Part shown: positions 10,553-23,100 of the stretch, piece by piece | How the letters are laid out: each line of letters starts with the position of its first letter | Position numbering within the stretch: position 1 is the first letter of the stretch | Source of the DNA: Mortierella sp. BCC40632 | Lineage: Eukaryota > Mortierellomycota > Mortierellomycetes > Mortierellales > Mortierellaceae | NCBI GenBank assembly: GCA_011634665.1 | Contig: WAEK01000014.1 | Location: forward strand, 664,501-728,500 | Direction: 5' to 3' | Length of the DNA: 64,000 nucleotides | Position numbers and translations under genes: made by a program | The notes under the pieces: generated by a model | Told to the model about the DNA's origin: nothing | Database searches by the model: none | Seen by the model: the letters and a program-made list of their open reading frames with translations, nothing else

Positions 10553-13500
10553 ATGACGACTGCTTCTTGGGGTACGGGTCGACCGCCTCGGCTCGTCTCT
10601 TTCCTCTTTGTTCTCGTTTTTCTCTCTACCTTCTCGTTCTCTCTCACTGCCCTTGCCAGCCCCGAGGACAACGATCCTGCCAAGGCCTCTGCCGATAACC
10701 AGCATCACCACCACCGTCGTCTTCACAACATGCTTCCCAAGGATACAGGCGCGAACCCAAACTCGGACCATGGCCAAATCTCGAAATTGAACTTAGCCAA
10801 GGCTGCTGGAAGTGAATCCTCTCAACCTGTGTTTGTCGCTCAGAACCATCCAGGGGATCCTGATCTCAACCCTCAACAGACCTCCTCCAACCTGAAGCAG
10901 ATCCTGGACACCAACCGTATCCCTTCCCCGGTCGACTCGTATCCTCTCCCCGAAAGCTTACTTGATGTCAGTGGATTCGACAGCAGTAAGATCGGCGATG
11001 AGAGTGATGACAAAGAGGACGAGGACAAGGACAAGGAAAATCCTGACACGGTACAAATAGACAGGGTCGACGATGATATCCGTCGCTTGGTTGATAGTAT
11101 GACACTCAAGGAGCTTATTGGCCAAATGACTCAGATCCAGATTGGCATGTTGATCGATGCCAAGGGTGAACTAGACCTCGAGAAGGTCAAGTACTGGGTC
11201 AAGGAATGGGGCGTGGGTAGTTTCTTGGACACACCAACAAAGTAAGTAGCGTTGACCGAGGAAGGGGTGAGTGGGAGAGGGGTGGGAACCTTCTTAGGGA
11301 GCGTTCAAGCTGTGGGAGTTTTAGGGAGAAGAGGGAAAGGGGGGGAAGGAAGCTTCTCTTCTTCTCACATTTGCTTATAGGAGCCTCTCCTCCGTTTCAC
11401 GTCTCCTTCCTCCCAAAGGATACTTTCATGTGTCTGCATCCACCGCCAGGAATGCCTAACAGACGGTTGTGCCACATTGACGCCCATTTTTTTTCCTTGT
11501 GCCATTTTTTTTCTAGTCATGGTGGAAAGTACATTTCTTATTCAGCCAAACACTTCTCAGAGATCGTGAGTAAGTTACCTAGTGCCTATCATTCAGGAGA
11601 AGAAAGGAGACGCGGGGTATACTAGCGCCTAACAAGCTGACATGGAAACCTTCCTTGGGATCTTCCGCCTCCCCCTCTCGCAACTAGATGCTATTCAGGA
11701 AGTGGCCATTTCAACTGGCAAGAAAATTCCAGTTATCTATGGGTAAGAAAGCAGGCGAAAGAGACCTCCTTTGTTTTCTTCATTTTCTAATGCTAGAATG
11801 CCAACATGCGCTCTTTCTTTTTTCTTTCTTTTTTTTTATCCGTATCTAAACCCTTCCCCTTCATTTTTCTCATTTTCTAGGCTGGACTCTGTCCATGGCG
11901 CCAATTACGTGGATGGAGCGGTCCTGTTCCCTCAACAAATTGGCCTAGCTGCAACCTTCAACACCACGATTGCCTACGAAACTGGAAGGATCACAGCCAA
12001 AGACACACGAGCGGCTGGAATCCCTTGGGTGTTTTCTCCAATTCTTGACATTGCTGTCCACAAGCTATGGCCTCGGGTTTATGAGACATTTGGAGAAGGT
12101 GAGAAAACAAACAAAACTATCGTCCCATTACCCTTCACCCTTGTGCCTTTCAGAGTTTTTCTTTTTCTTTTTCTTTTTTGCTAACCCAGAATTAATTGAG
12201 AATGTTTTAGACCCCCACGTAGCGACGGCTATGGGTAGTGCAATCATTCAGGGTCTCCAAGGAAACTACAAAAGTGATCGTACGCGTGTTGCTGCTTGCA
12301 TGAAGCATTTCATTGGCTATTCTGCCTCACGCAATGGACAAGACAAGTAAGAACCTGTGCGAAAAGAAAAGAAGATGGGAGACAGAATACAGGTATCACT
12401 TACGATAAGCTTCATCATCCTAATATCTATCCCCCCTCGATCCACTCCACCCTCTACATGATAGGTCTTCTGCATGGATCCCAGACAATTACCTATTAGA
12501 TTACTTTGTCCCCCCGTTCCAGGCCGCAGTGGATGTGGGCGTGGCCACAGCAATGCAGACTTATATTGATGTGAACGGTCAACCAGTGGTCGGTTCACAC
12601 TTTTATCTCACAGAGCTGCTTCGACATCGAATGGGATTCAAGGGAATGTTGGTCACGGATTGGCAGGAGGTAGATCGACTCTTTACAGAGCATCGATCTG
12701 TACCATCGCTCAAGGAGGCAGCGTACCAGTGCCTAAAACAAACAAGTGTGGACATGGTCATGGTCCCTGAATCAGAATCATTTTCCAAGAACACATTCGA
12801 GCTCACCAAAGAAGATAGACTGGATCGATCCCGGTTGATCAAGTCCGTGTCCAAGGTTTTGCAGCTCAAGAAGGATCTAGGCCTGTTTGAGCAACCAATG
12901 AGCGATCCTTCGTTGTTGCCCTTAGTTGGAAGTTCTCAGGATATTGACATGGCACGAGAAGCGATCCGAGAGAGTGTCACCGTCTTGAAGAACAAGGATT
13001 CTGTCCTACCCTTGTGGAAGTCTGATACAGGTCGACAAATTCCACCTAAAATCTTTTTGACAGGACCCGCTGCCAGTTCGATCCGAGCGCTTTCGGGAGG
13101 TTGGTCTATCAAATGGCAAGGCGCCGAGAGTGACGAGTGGTACCAGGGTAGAGGCCAGACAGTTTTGGAAGGTTTATTGGAACAGTTTCCAAGTGAATTG
13201 ATCACCCATGTTCCCAGCGTGGATTTTGAAGGAAACCTGGTTGACAAGGATGGACAAAAGGATCAATACCTCCGAGCTGCTCAAGCGGCCGATATTGCGA
13301 TCGTATGTTTGGGCGAGAAACCATACGCAGAAATCGTAGGTAATATTGAACAGCCCGACTTGCCTCGAGGCCAATTGGATGTCGTTCGAGACCTTGCCAA
13401 GAGGCTTCAAGGATCCCGTACAAAGATCGTCTTGGTGCTTGTTGAAGGTCGTCCAAGAGGTCTTCAGGAGGTGCATGGATTGGCGGATGCGATTGTGATG

Positions 13501-14157
13501 GCCTACTTGCCAGGACCATGGGGTGGTGGTCCGATCGCGGAGGTGATTGCGGGAAGCATCAATCCATCTGGACGATTGCCCATGACCTATCCAAGTGGGG
13601 TCTTTGATCTGGCAACAACCTATTACCGAGTGGGCATTGATCCCTACAAGCCCTTGTTCCCTTTTGGTGCGGGACTATCGTATTCTGAAGTAGAGTACAG
13701 TGATCTCCACCTGAGTGATTCGAATTTCCATGTTTCACTCAACAGCGATAATGATGGTGAAAACGAGGATGAGGATGTCGATGCGGATCAATTTATGAAT
13801 GCCAACAAACAACCCTCCAGAAAGTTGGGTTCACGGAAACCTGAGGGGCGTCGTCATCATACAGTTGCTAGTGTCACTGTGACGAACAAGAGTCGCCGTT
13901 CTGTGAAAGAGACCATCTTTTGGTATATTACTCAGGATTATCGTCGACAAGTCATGCCAGAGGCGTTTTTGTTGAAGGGATTCCAAAAGATTGAGATTGC
14001 ACCTGGTCAGAGTGAGACGGTTACTTTTAGGGTTGGAAGGGATATGTTGGCCTTCCATAACCGGAACCTGAGAAAGAAGGTTGAGCGAGGTACATTCACC
14101 TTGACGGTTAATGCCATGAGGCCCGAGGCTTTGTCTGTCAAGTTCCAAGTGGTGTAA
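10553..14157 (+). CDS. secreted GH3 beta-glucosidase-like glycoside hydrolase
   Basis: Six exons (10553-11241, 11517-11569, 11688-11742, 11881-12098, 12211-12346, 12465-14157) keep phase and give 947 residues. A signal peptide (LVSFLFVLVFLSTFSFSLTALAS) is followed by about 140 disordered, acidic residues that are unusual for the family. The GH3 barrel then begins (DDDIRRLVDSMTLKELIGQM). Landmarks are GLDSVHGANYV, ETFGEDPHVATAM, KHFIGYSAS and the nucleophile region GMLVTDWQE, with Asp449 as predicted nucleophile. The second alpha/beta domain (LPGPWGGGPIAEVIAG; NPSGRLPMTYP) and a fibronectin-III-like C-terminus (VTVTNKSRRSVKETIFWY) complete it. An Asp/Glu-rich insert sits before the last domain. 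It should cleave beta-linked glucosides or glucan oligomers outside the cell or at the wall. The downstream gene converges 215 bp away. Confidence 0.92.
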
Positions 14158-14372
14158 GATGTATATAGTCAAAACAATATAAAACATATATAAAGGATTC
14201 CTTTCTTTCTTTCTTAATAGAACGACCCCTCAGATCTGTACTTTATTACTTGTGGAAACAATTGTTCCATGGATGCGATGTTATGATTTTCTTCTTCTTC
14301 TCAGGAACTCTTCCTTTCATCTTATTGCTCAATAACGGTAACAAAAAAAAAAAAAAAAAAAAATACACTTCT

Positions 14373-16189
14373 TTAAAGCTCAGTGTGAAGAACAGAGGCA
14401 CCGCCTCCATATCCATATCCATGGGCACCAAAGGCCTTTCCATAACATGTCTTACAATATGGCACCCCCTGTCGATCCGTCATGTTGGTCGAATCTAAAC
14501 TCTTGGAGCATTGAACACATCGCAGACACATCTTGTGGTATTTACTTCCTCCAGGTGCCAAGGCTGACTCTGCCGCATAGACAGTCTTTTGGCATCGTGG
14601 ACAGATATCTCCTCCTCCTCCTAAAGAAGATCCAAACTTTTTGGGTGTCATCAATCCTCCAGACCGATAATAGCTCGTGTTGGGCGTCGTGCTCGAGGGA
14701 GAGGGAATTGACTCGGATCCAGTGGGGGTTGAAGGACTCCAAGTCCGGTTAGAGGCAGAAGAGGCGTGGCGTGCAGGCATATAGCTGAGGCTCTGAGGCT
14801 TGGAGGGGATGGTGGGGGTTGGTTCTGCGTCCCATTCGTCCTCTTCAACAGCGTTGTTTGTCGATCTGGTGGTAGCCTGCTTTTGACGTTCCTCTTGTTC
14901 TCGAAGTGCCCAACGGTCTGTCTCGTTCATCAACCTGTTCGCACCTGAAGAAGATCCCGATGAGACAGGAGGGCTGATGGATTCTCTCTCCTGCTGGACT
15001 GCTGACTGGCTCAATCGCTGCTGATAAAGTGGAGCTGGGTTCTTTGTCGAAAAGTTCTTCTTTGGCACATCGTCTTCCCATTCATCTGGGTGGACAGCAT
15101 TGCTGGTGGATGTGGCAGTTGTTGGAGACGCTGTGCTCGAAGCAGGGTCTTCTTTCCTTGCAACAACCCGAATGGGCATATAGTCCATGTAGGAGTCATC
15201 AGCTTGGGTACCGGTGTTCGAAGGCGAGATGGAAGGCTGGCGTTGCTCTCTCTTAGGGAGAGATGGGGGGCCCGAAGAAGGCACAGGGGAGACTGGCGAT
15301 GGAGAAGAGGCAGAAGCTCTCGAAGTCTGGATGGCCGATGTGCCGGTCTGGAAAGAGAGTGCCTGTCGCGATTTGGCGTAATCAGACTCGGGATCTTGGT
15401 GCTGCTGTTGCTGGTGGTGCTGAGAATACGAGGACGAGGTTGAAGAAGAAGTTCCTCGATAGGACTGGTTCAAGAAGAGTGACTTTGTAGGAATCGATCC
15501 TGGTGCTTGACTTGAGACAGAAGACGCGACAGAGGATAGGGATGGTGCTGGTGAAGAAGTGGTGGCCATGGTGGATCCAAAGGCTGAAGACGTATCCGAG
15601 GTGATCGACAGCCGATCGGACTGATTCGCATCGATCATGGAAAGAGAACCTCCCGCGCCACTGCTTCCTGCACTCGAAGTAGAACCTCCTGTCAGAGTAG
15701 GGTTGACACGGCCAAACTTGCTGGCGATTCTTTGTGCGTGTGCTTCGTCATAGGCTCTTCGCGAAGCTTCTGCCTGCTCGCGGATCATGTCGAGAGAGTT
15801 GCGCTTTTTGAGAGTGGCATTGACTGGGATCAGTCGCTCGCGCCTCTGCTCCTCTGTCTCTTCGATAGTTGCGCGCGACAGAGCTTCCCGAGTCAGCTTG
15901 GGGCTATCATGATCCAAGTTATTGTTGACGACATCGTCCAGAGTGCTGTAGGTGGCAACGCCATCTCTACTTTCATCATTACTGCCTATGCTGCTAGAGC
16001 TGTTGGGAGGCTGTCCGATGGTTTGCTTGAACTGACTTTCAGGACCTTCGGGAACGAGAAGGCCACTGGCGTATCCGTATCCTGTGGGACCCCACATCTT
16101 TTTGTGGCAAGTTCTGCAGAATGCCTATCGGGTTAGTCGATGGAAGGAAACGTTTAGTCTTTTGGCTTTTGCTCTCGCGTCATTTTTTT

Positions 16190-16237
<48 letters not shown>

Positions 16238-16675
16238 TACCTCTCCTTCGTGCTCTGCCAGGATACTCGAGTCCAGAGGTCGTCTACATTGGCGGCAATT
16301 ATAGCACTGGAAGAAGAAACGGCTGGTTAGAGTTGACATATTGAAAGGAATACCACGAACAAAGGCTATTATTCTCTCTGGCGTCAGAATCGAAGAAAAG
16401 AAAAAGAAAAAAAAAGAGAGAGAGAGAGGGAGAGAGACATACTAATTTGTGCCATGCAGCTCCATTGGGACCAATGACTTGCTCGGCCTAATTGGGAGTG
16501 AACACAAAGGTTGGGATTGTCAATGAACCAAGAAATAATGTTGCGACAGTTGCCACTCGGGCATTCTTCACCATTGCATTTCGTTGTATTGAAGGATGGG
16601 AACACCTACACTGTAGACAGCTTTGGTGCAGCGCGGACAGCGGGGGCTGGGGGTGGGGACGAAGCGTGGTGGCAT
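14373..16675 (-). CDS. two-LIM-domain protein with long disordered linker
   Basis: Four exons (16675..16610, 16487..16443, 16306..16241, 16124..14373), all joined in phase 0, give 642 residues. LIM1 (about residues 13-67) is built across four exons: CPRCTKAVY, then WHKLCYNCRQC, then FCRTCH. LIM2 (about 567-625) has CPRCQKTVY, YHKMCLRCVQC and PYCKTCYGKAFG. The Cys/His spacing in both fits double zinc-finger LIM folds, used for protein docking and often actin- or Rho-linked in fungi. Between them lie about 490 residues rich in Ser, Pro, Thr and Gln, with scattered EWEDD/EWDAE patches. Both LIMs end in a GYGY stretch like CRP-family proteins. Intron 3 carries a (CTTT)n tract. No RhoGAP or other catalytic domain is present, so a scaffold role is inferred. 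Confidence 0.9.
16190..16238. repeat. (CTTT)n tetranucleotide microsatellite in a LIM-gene intron
   Basis: About twelve uninterrupted CTTT units between two coding exons of the LIM gene. On the coding strand this reads (GAAA)n just after the GTAAAG donor. Confidence 0.9.
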
Positions 16676-17343
16676 GAGAATAGAATGGCGTATGTGTCTG
16701 TTTCTGCGTGGTGGTAGTGGTGGTGAAAGTGGTGGTAAAAGTAAATGGGACAAATATGAATGCGGAGCTGAAGTGAGAGAAGAGAGAGAAGAGAAAGAGC
16801 GCAGAAAAAAAAAAAAAAAAAAAGAAATTGTCGCACCGCCTCCATCTCCTCTTTGTACGTCCTCTGGCTCAAAATGAAAGGCAGCGTCGGTCAAAGAGAG
16901 AAAACCTTGTGCAAATGCATACACACACACAAAACGTCATAACTAATATAGTCCATGACTGACGCCGTTGGGTCCAACTCTTGGCACTCGAACAGACCGA
17001 AGGGCTGCACCCTTGCATTCCTTGCTTCTCTTCTCTCTGCCCTTTCTTCTCCTTGCTCCACCTCTTACCCACTGTATCAGACACCTTCTCATCTTCCAAA
17101 CTCATGCTTCCAAGAACATGTCTCTCAAGAAAACACAAAAGCGACACATCCCAGGGAAAAAGATTCTTCTAGTTGGCTAATTCCAACCATGAATACATTT
17201 ATAAACGAGATAGAACTCTCTTGGTTATTGCTCAGAAAATTGCTGGTAGAAAACTGCAGAAGAGCGCAGGTAGAGCAACATCGGGTAGAGGCTCTATTCC
17301 AGCTCTTACTCTTATTCTTTTTTTGCATTGAAAGAATCGATAG
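16676..17343. other. intergenic between tandem minus-strand genes
   Basis: Upstream region of the LIM gene and downstream flank of the alpha/beta-hydrolase gene. It contains A-runs (16805-16823) and a short (CA)n near 16919-16931. No gene seen. Confidence 0.5.
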
Positions 17344-19338
17344 TTAATGGCTCTTGATTGCCCGAGGTCGATGATCTGGCCCAACAGCACCCGAGGCATG
17401 ATCGACACGTCCAAGAGGAGCTGCGGATCCCTTTGGAGGGAAACGTGGAGATGTGACGGAAGGTTGGCGAGTAGGCCCAGCTTCTCCAGCTTGGGCTGTC
17501 GCATGGCGAGGGTCGTTAGTGTTGACATTGCCGGAACTGCTATTTTTCCTATTGGCAGGACCTGCGCTGGTCTGAGAGGCCGATGACTTTTTGGATGCTG
17601 AGCGGGCAACGGCCGAGCCACGCCTTGCGATATTGAGAGGACTGAGACAGACTTTCTTAATGAAAAATGAAGTGACCTTGATAAAATCGCCAGGCTGCTC
17701 CTCCTGAGGCAAGTGTCCTGCATGCTTGATGATTTTGAGAACCTGAGGCATATTTACTTGGCGCGCTGCCTGCAGCGTCTCAAAGAGTCGAAGCGTTTCG
17801 ATCGTAGGGACAACGTCATCTACGTCGCCAGTCATGACTAGGGTCGGTAGCTCTGTCAGCCGGTCCAAATACTTTCCGATCTTGAAGCTAGATCGGAAGC
17901 GCACCGAGTTGGAAAGGCCTCTCCAGAAACCATCCTCCTTGTTGGGGCGCATATACATGTCGAGTGTGGCTGGATCGGAAAAGATGTCTTTGGCTTTGTA
18001 GTAAAACTGTTGAATAGGTCCATGATCGCCATAGAGTCCGCGGTAGATCCAGGAGAGTGGGGGCGGGTAGGAGACACAGGCGCGAAGATAGAGTGGCGGG
18101 GATTCGTCTGGGATCGAAGGGGCAATCAGGATCAGTCCACAGACCAGCTGTGGTTTCGACAGCGCAATTGCTGCAGCCACAGTTGCACCCGTACCATTTC
18201 CAATCAATATCAGATTCTGATCCATCCCCAGAGTCTCCAGAAGCGCTTGACAGATCGCCAACACTCCGCCATTCTTGTAAGGGTTAGCGCTCTTGGGCCA
18301 ACTCGAAGGCTTATCTGACAATCCATGCCCAACACGATCATAAGAGAGGACCCTGCATCCTGTGCGATCTGCCAAAGTCTGCTGCACCTTTCTCCAAGTT
18401 CCAAGGTTGGAAAGAGCACCATGGAATAGAACAATGTTGCGCCCATTTCCATTGATTCTGTAGGCTGGGTCCAGCGTTGGATAACACACCTTGTAGTGTA
18501 GTTTCCATCCGTGGATTGGGATAAATCCCTCCTTTTCATCAAACCGTTTAATCTGAGGTGCCTCCTGCATCTCTTGAACAGCAGCACGGGCACCTCCAGT
18601 GTTGAGGTGAGGTGTGAAGAGTGAAGGGCGAGACCTGGAGTCTGGCGAGTCAGGTTCGGTGCTTGCAGTGATAGTGTTAAGAACATTGCTGAGTGGACTT
18701 GTTCCGTGAATCTTATTCTGGGTTGCCTTGGTGAATTTCTCGTGGTATAGAGGCAGGCCCTTTGCAAGAGGAGTTCCTGTTACTGTGGTTGCAACTGTGG
18801 TTGCAGCATCTAGTGAACTAGACGACTGGGCATGCTCCTCGAATGTGCCTGCAGACTGGTTGCTCGGAGGAATTGGCAGAATAGAATCTTTACCAGATGC
18901 TGCTGTCTGGAGAGCCACTGTGTGAGCCTGGCTTGTGTGAGCGCCATTTTTACCCTTTCCATCGACCCTAGCCTTGTCCTCGCCACTAGCGCCACCTAAG
19001 GCTGTCTTGACCGCCATGGACTGTCCCTCAACTTCTGTGCTTGCGCCAGCCTTCTTCTTGTAACCCTTACCCTCACCTTCGCCATAGTGCACTACCTCGC
19101 CGTTGTCGTCATCATCGTCGTCGCTATCGTCGCTATCGTCGCTGTCGTCGCTGTCGTCGCTATCGTCACTGTCTAACCCATGCTCGATGCCATGATAAAT
19201 CGCATCCTCTTCATCGCTCTGGTCCATGTCGACATGGTCAATGCCAACACCCAGTCGAAGGAACTGGGTCGCAGCAGGATGAGCATAGGGCACCGAAGTT
19301 GCTGCCGCTGTAGACGCACGTCGACGACTCTTCTGCAT
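17344..19338 (-). CDS. alpha/beta-hydrolase-fold protein with Ser-to-Gly at the nucleophile elbow
   Basis: One uninterrupted frame of 664 residues from ATG 19338. Residues 1-~270 are low-complexity, including a pure (DDS)n Asp/Ser repeat and Lys/Gly-rich segments. The alpha/beta-hydrolase core follows: oxyanion loop VLFHGALSNLGTW, then SYDRVGHGLSD, then the elbow LILIGNGTGAT. The GxSxG nucleophile position is Gly382 (codon GGT). The acid (MTGDVDDVVP, Asp505) and histidine (KHAGHLP, His542) are kept. So the fold and two of three catalytic residues remain while the nucleophile is missing. It may be a non-catalytic relative, or a single A-to-G change from AGT. The C-terminal ~100 residues are Ser/Ala-rich and basic. 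Substrate unknown. Confidence 0.85.
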   Translation of the reverse strand: MQKSRRRASTAAATSVPYAHPAATQFLRLGVGIDHVDMDQSDEEDAIYHGIEHGLDSDDSDDSDDSDDSDDSDDDDDDNGEVVHYGEGEGKGYKKKAGASTEVEGQSMAVKTALGGASGEDKARVDGKGKNGAHTSQAHTVALQTAASGKDSILPIPPSNQSAGTFEEHAQSSSSLDAATTVATTVTGTPLAKGLPLYHEKFTKATQNKIHGTSPLSNVLNTITASTEPDSPDSRSRPSLFTPHLNTGGARAAVQEMQEAPQIKRFDEKEGFIPIHGWKLHYKVCYPTLDPAYRINGNGRNIVLFHGALSNLGTWRKVQQTLADRTGCRVLSYDRVGHGLSDKPSSWPKSANPYKNGGVLAICQALLETLGMDQNLILIGNGTGATVAAAIALSKPQLVCGLILIAPSIPDESPPLYLRACVSYPPPLSWIYRGLYGDHGPIQQFYYKAKDIFSDPATLDMYMRPNKEDGFWRGLSNSVRFRSSFKIGKYLDRLTELPTLVMTGDVDDVVPTIETLRLFETLQAARQVNMPQVLKIIKHAGHLPQEEQPGDFIKVTSFFIKKVCLSPLNIARRGSAVARSASKKSSASQTSAGPANRKNSSSGNVNTNDPRHATAQAGEAGPTRQPSVTSPRFPPKGSAAPLGRVDHASGAVGPDHRPRAIKSH

Positions 19339-20144
19339 TGGTCTTTGTTGAATAAGCGCCTCTCAGGTTGATGTTCAATGAGTTACTAGGCTTCCAGTGT
19401 TTCTGACTAGCCAACCGAGCACCTAGACTCGCCACAAAAATTTCTGGGGAAGAAAATCTGACCGAGGAAATGGGGAAAAAAGGAGAGGAGGATGTGAAGA
19501 AGAATGTGAAGTCGACTAGTGATTGGATGCAGAAAAAGGGATTTCGAGCACTGCCGAAAGCTCCAAACGGTTGAAACTAAAAAAAAAGACGAGAGCCGGG
19601 CTATCGCACGTTGAAAATCCAGTGGCGAAAATGATTCTACGCAGGGTCCCTGAAAACTTTACCTCTGTTTAATTATTCTAGGAATTAAATGCAGTTCCGC
19701 ACAGCTGGAGCCTGGAGACGGAGAGAATCTCGCCAACGATGTTGACCAAAGAAGCACTTTGGATTGACTTTAGGATATCACGACTAAGCTGTTCCTATTG
19801 GAACAAGTTGGATGTCCCAACGCGTCTCGGTACTGTCTGGAACCTGATTGGTGGCGCCATATGTACTTCCGCTAATAAATGCATGGAATTAATGACATAC
19901 AGTGACGCAGAAGAAAACTCTTTTTTTTTTTTTTTTTTTGTCTGATTGATCTTTGACATGTTTTCTGTGATGCCATCTGTCGCCTCGAGAGATTTCACCA
20001 AGTAGGCGCGCTTGATCACATCCGCCTTATTCTGATTTGATCAATCTGTTTGCCACACCGACCGAGAGAGTGCGCTTCAGGTCTGGATTCAAGTCAGCTG
20101 CACTGCGCCCTCTATCGCGTCGAGAGCAAGATACAAAATAACCA
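19339..20144. promoter_or_regulatory. divergent promoter between hydrolase-fold gene and TAF4
   Basis: The two starts are about 800 bp apart and face away from each other. The region holds a T-run at 19920-19939 and no supported gene. The leader before ATG 20145 is short and lacks an obvious TATA box. Confidence 0.5.
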
Positions 20145-23100
20145 ATGTCCAGCAACAACCCGGACAGCCACGGGAACCTTGGAGGTCAAGCGGGGCATGA
20201 TCAACAGGGCTCGGCGGCGCCACTGATGAACAGGACTATGGATGAGCTCCTCTCAGCAGAATTCCCTCCAGGCATTGGCAATGTTGCCCATGCTGATGGA
20301 AGCCTTAACAGCAGTGTTCACAACAACATCATGGAGGGGCTGGATGATCTGTTTAGCGATGATTTTCCTCCTGTCACTACCGCACCTGGCGCCAATCCGG
20401 TCTCCAACCTAACCCCGATGCACTTGCAGCACCCTCAGACCCATCCACAGCATGCCGCCGTGCAGCATTCGCAGGCGATGGCACAGCATCAGCAACGGGT
20501 CCAACATCCACAGGTCTCAGGAGCTGTTGGCATCCCCCCATCAGCAGTACCAGTTCCCATGTCTGGACACATCTCTCTACCTCTCCATCAGCAGTCAACC
20601 TCGATACCATCCACACCTTCACACCTTTCTAGTTCGCCTCAGGTCTCGCCTGCTCTTGTCAATGTTACCCCTGCGATGCACCCTTCACCAGTTCAGGTTC
20701 AGGGACCGCAAACACCTCAGATCTTAAACAGACCACAGCCTCAGCCTTCTCCTTTGAATCAGCAGCTGCAGTTGCAACAACTACCACAGCAGCCGCAGCT
20801 CCCAGGAAGTGCCGCCCTGAGTCATGGATCTGTTTACCAACAAACACCCGCCACACCTCAGGCAATCCCACAGGTGCAGGTTCAGCAACAAGTCCAACAG
20901 CCTACCCCACAGCAATCAATACCTCGACCTCAGATGATAGCTGTTCCGCAGACAATGACCTCAGGAGTAGCAACAGTAGCAAGACCACAAAGCAGCCCCA
21001 TGGTACCTAATGGACAACCTCAAGCGGTTCCAGCGGCGACTCCTGCCTCCCAACCAGCTATCAGACCACCTACCAGCGCCCCTAATACACCATCTACTCC
21101 AGGTCAGTATTCAGTGAACAGGATTGCGACTCCTTTATCTGTGATCGAAAAAGAACTCTATTACATGTATTTCTGCACGCCCTGTACTACAGATCGCTCA
21201 ACATGATACCCGCGCACACGCCCTTGTATTTCTTTCTTTCTTTTTTTCTTTTCTTTTCTTTTCTTTTCTTTTTTTATATATATATAATTTATTTCTCGAT
21301 CGACATACAGTAGCCGCCACTGCAGGAATGCCGATTGCTCAACCGGGAACACCACTGCATTACATTCTTAGCAGAAGTTCACCCGCTATTGCTAACGAAA
21401 TCAGGAATATTTTCGCACAGCTCCAGGTATAAGCAAAACCAAGATTTTTTTTTTTTTTTTTTTTTTCCCTCTTTCTACAACCCTACTTACTCTTCAATTC
21501 GTCTCTTTCTTACATTTCCCCTTTCACTTCAGAGGAATGCTGTAAGTCCAAACGAGTTTCTGGCGAGAGCCCAGATGTTGTTGGATCCAGAACAGTTTGC
21601 AATTCTGCATCAAATTCGGCAAAGGCATGTTGGTCGACCTGCTGGAGAGCCGTCGACACCTCTTCCATCTACCTCTGGTGCCGCTGCTCCAGGACCCTCC
21701 ACTCCAGTCACTCCTGGCGCCCCTGTCCCTACTCCGGTTCCTGTAGTAGCAACACCACCTGTGGCCTCTGGTGCAGTTAGACCACCTCAACAACCACCAC
21801 AACCACCTGCACTCTCGACTCCAGCCGTTGCTACTCCATCTGTGATGCCAGCTCTTCCAGGAACGTCGTCTGCGACGCCTTCTCAGAATCCGTCACCGGC
21901 TAGCGCTTCTCCTTCTGGTGCTGCTGTTGCTGCTACCACAACTCCGGCGGTAGCTGCAGGAGCATCTACACCCCAATCTGCACCTGTCCGCAAGCGAACC
22001 ACCGATGTCATCTCTTCTCCTGCAACAGTGGCGGATAGGTACACTACGATTGTCGTTGTTGTTGTTGTTGTTGTTGTTGTTGTTCCTCGTCTTGCAATGC
22101 AATCTGTTCACTGACATAGATTTCTTTGTTTCATGCTATTATTGCATTCGATTCGATATCGGGGATCATCGTCCTTTCCAGCAAAGCGGGCTCCAAAAGA
22201 ATCAAAACCGATCATCAGCAAGGAGCGTCAGGAACCACATCTACCTCCTCTGCCAACTCTACTGCTGTATCAACTCCTTCTACTTTCCCATCCTCTCTTC
22301 CTGCTACCCCAGGAGCGTCGACGCCCTCTGGTGTTCCTTCACCAAATGCAGGAGGCGCCCTGAGTCGTGTTTCATTGCCTGGACAGAACCGGCCAACGGG
22401 AGCTGTTGCCTCGAGCTCTGGAACAAGTGGAGCTTCAGGAGCGACAAGCACCGGAGGAGCAACATCGACTGCAGCACCAAAGGCGAGTGCGCCAATTGCA
22501 GGAAGCAGTGGAGGACCTAGTACGGCAGGAGGAGTGGAAAGGGTTAATTATGATAGTATTACGGATGTGATGGGTTATGTCGGTATGGATCTGCGGGAAG
22601 AATCGGATAATATTTTGAGGGACAATGATAGTTTCCCACGATTTGGAGGTAACTCGGATGGTCAAGACCGAACCAAGATTCAAAATTTTGTGAACATGAC
22701 GATCCTGAAAGCTAGAGCAGATAAGATTGGTAAGAACAAATGCTTATTTCAGGAGAGCGAGAGAAGGAGAGAGAGAAAATCCTACATTTGTGCCGTCAAA
22801 AGTGTTGACAACCCTTTTGTTTTCTCTACCAAATTTGTGTGAAAAAAAAAAAAAAAAAAAAAATCCGGACGATAGCTGCTAGCCATCGCCTTCAGCCAAT
22901 CGAGCCCGATGTGCTTACTTACCTCGCACTAGCTACTCAGGAACGGATCCGAGGCATGGCGGAACAAATGGTCCACGCCTGCAAGCACCGCTATCGTACA
23001 CTCGCAACAGCACCCCCACCCATGTATGATGAGGACCATGCAATGTACCGTATTGGCGTCAATCAGGATGTAAAGAAACAACTCTTGGCGATCGAACGCG

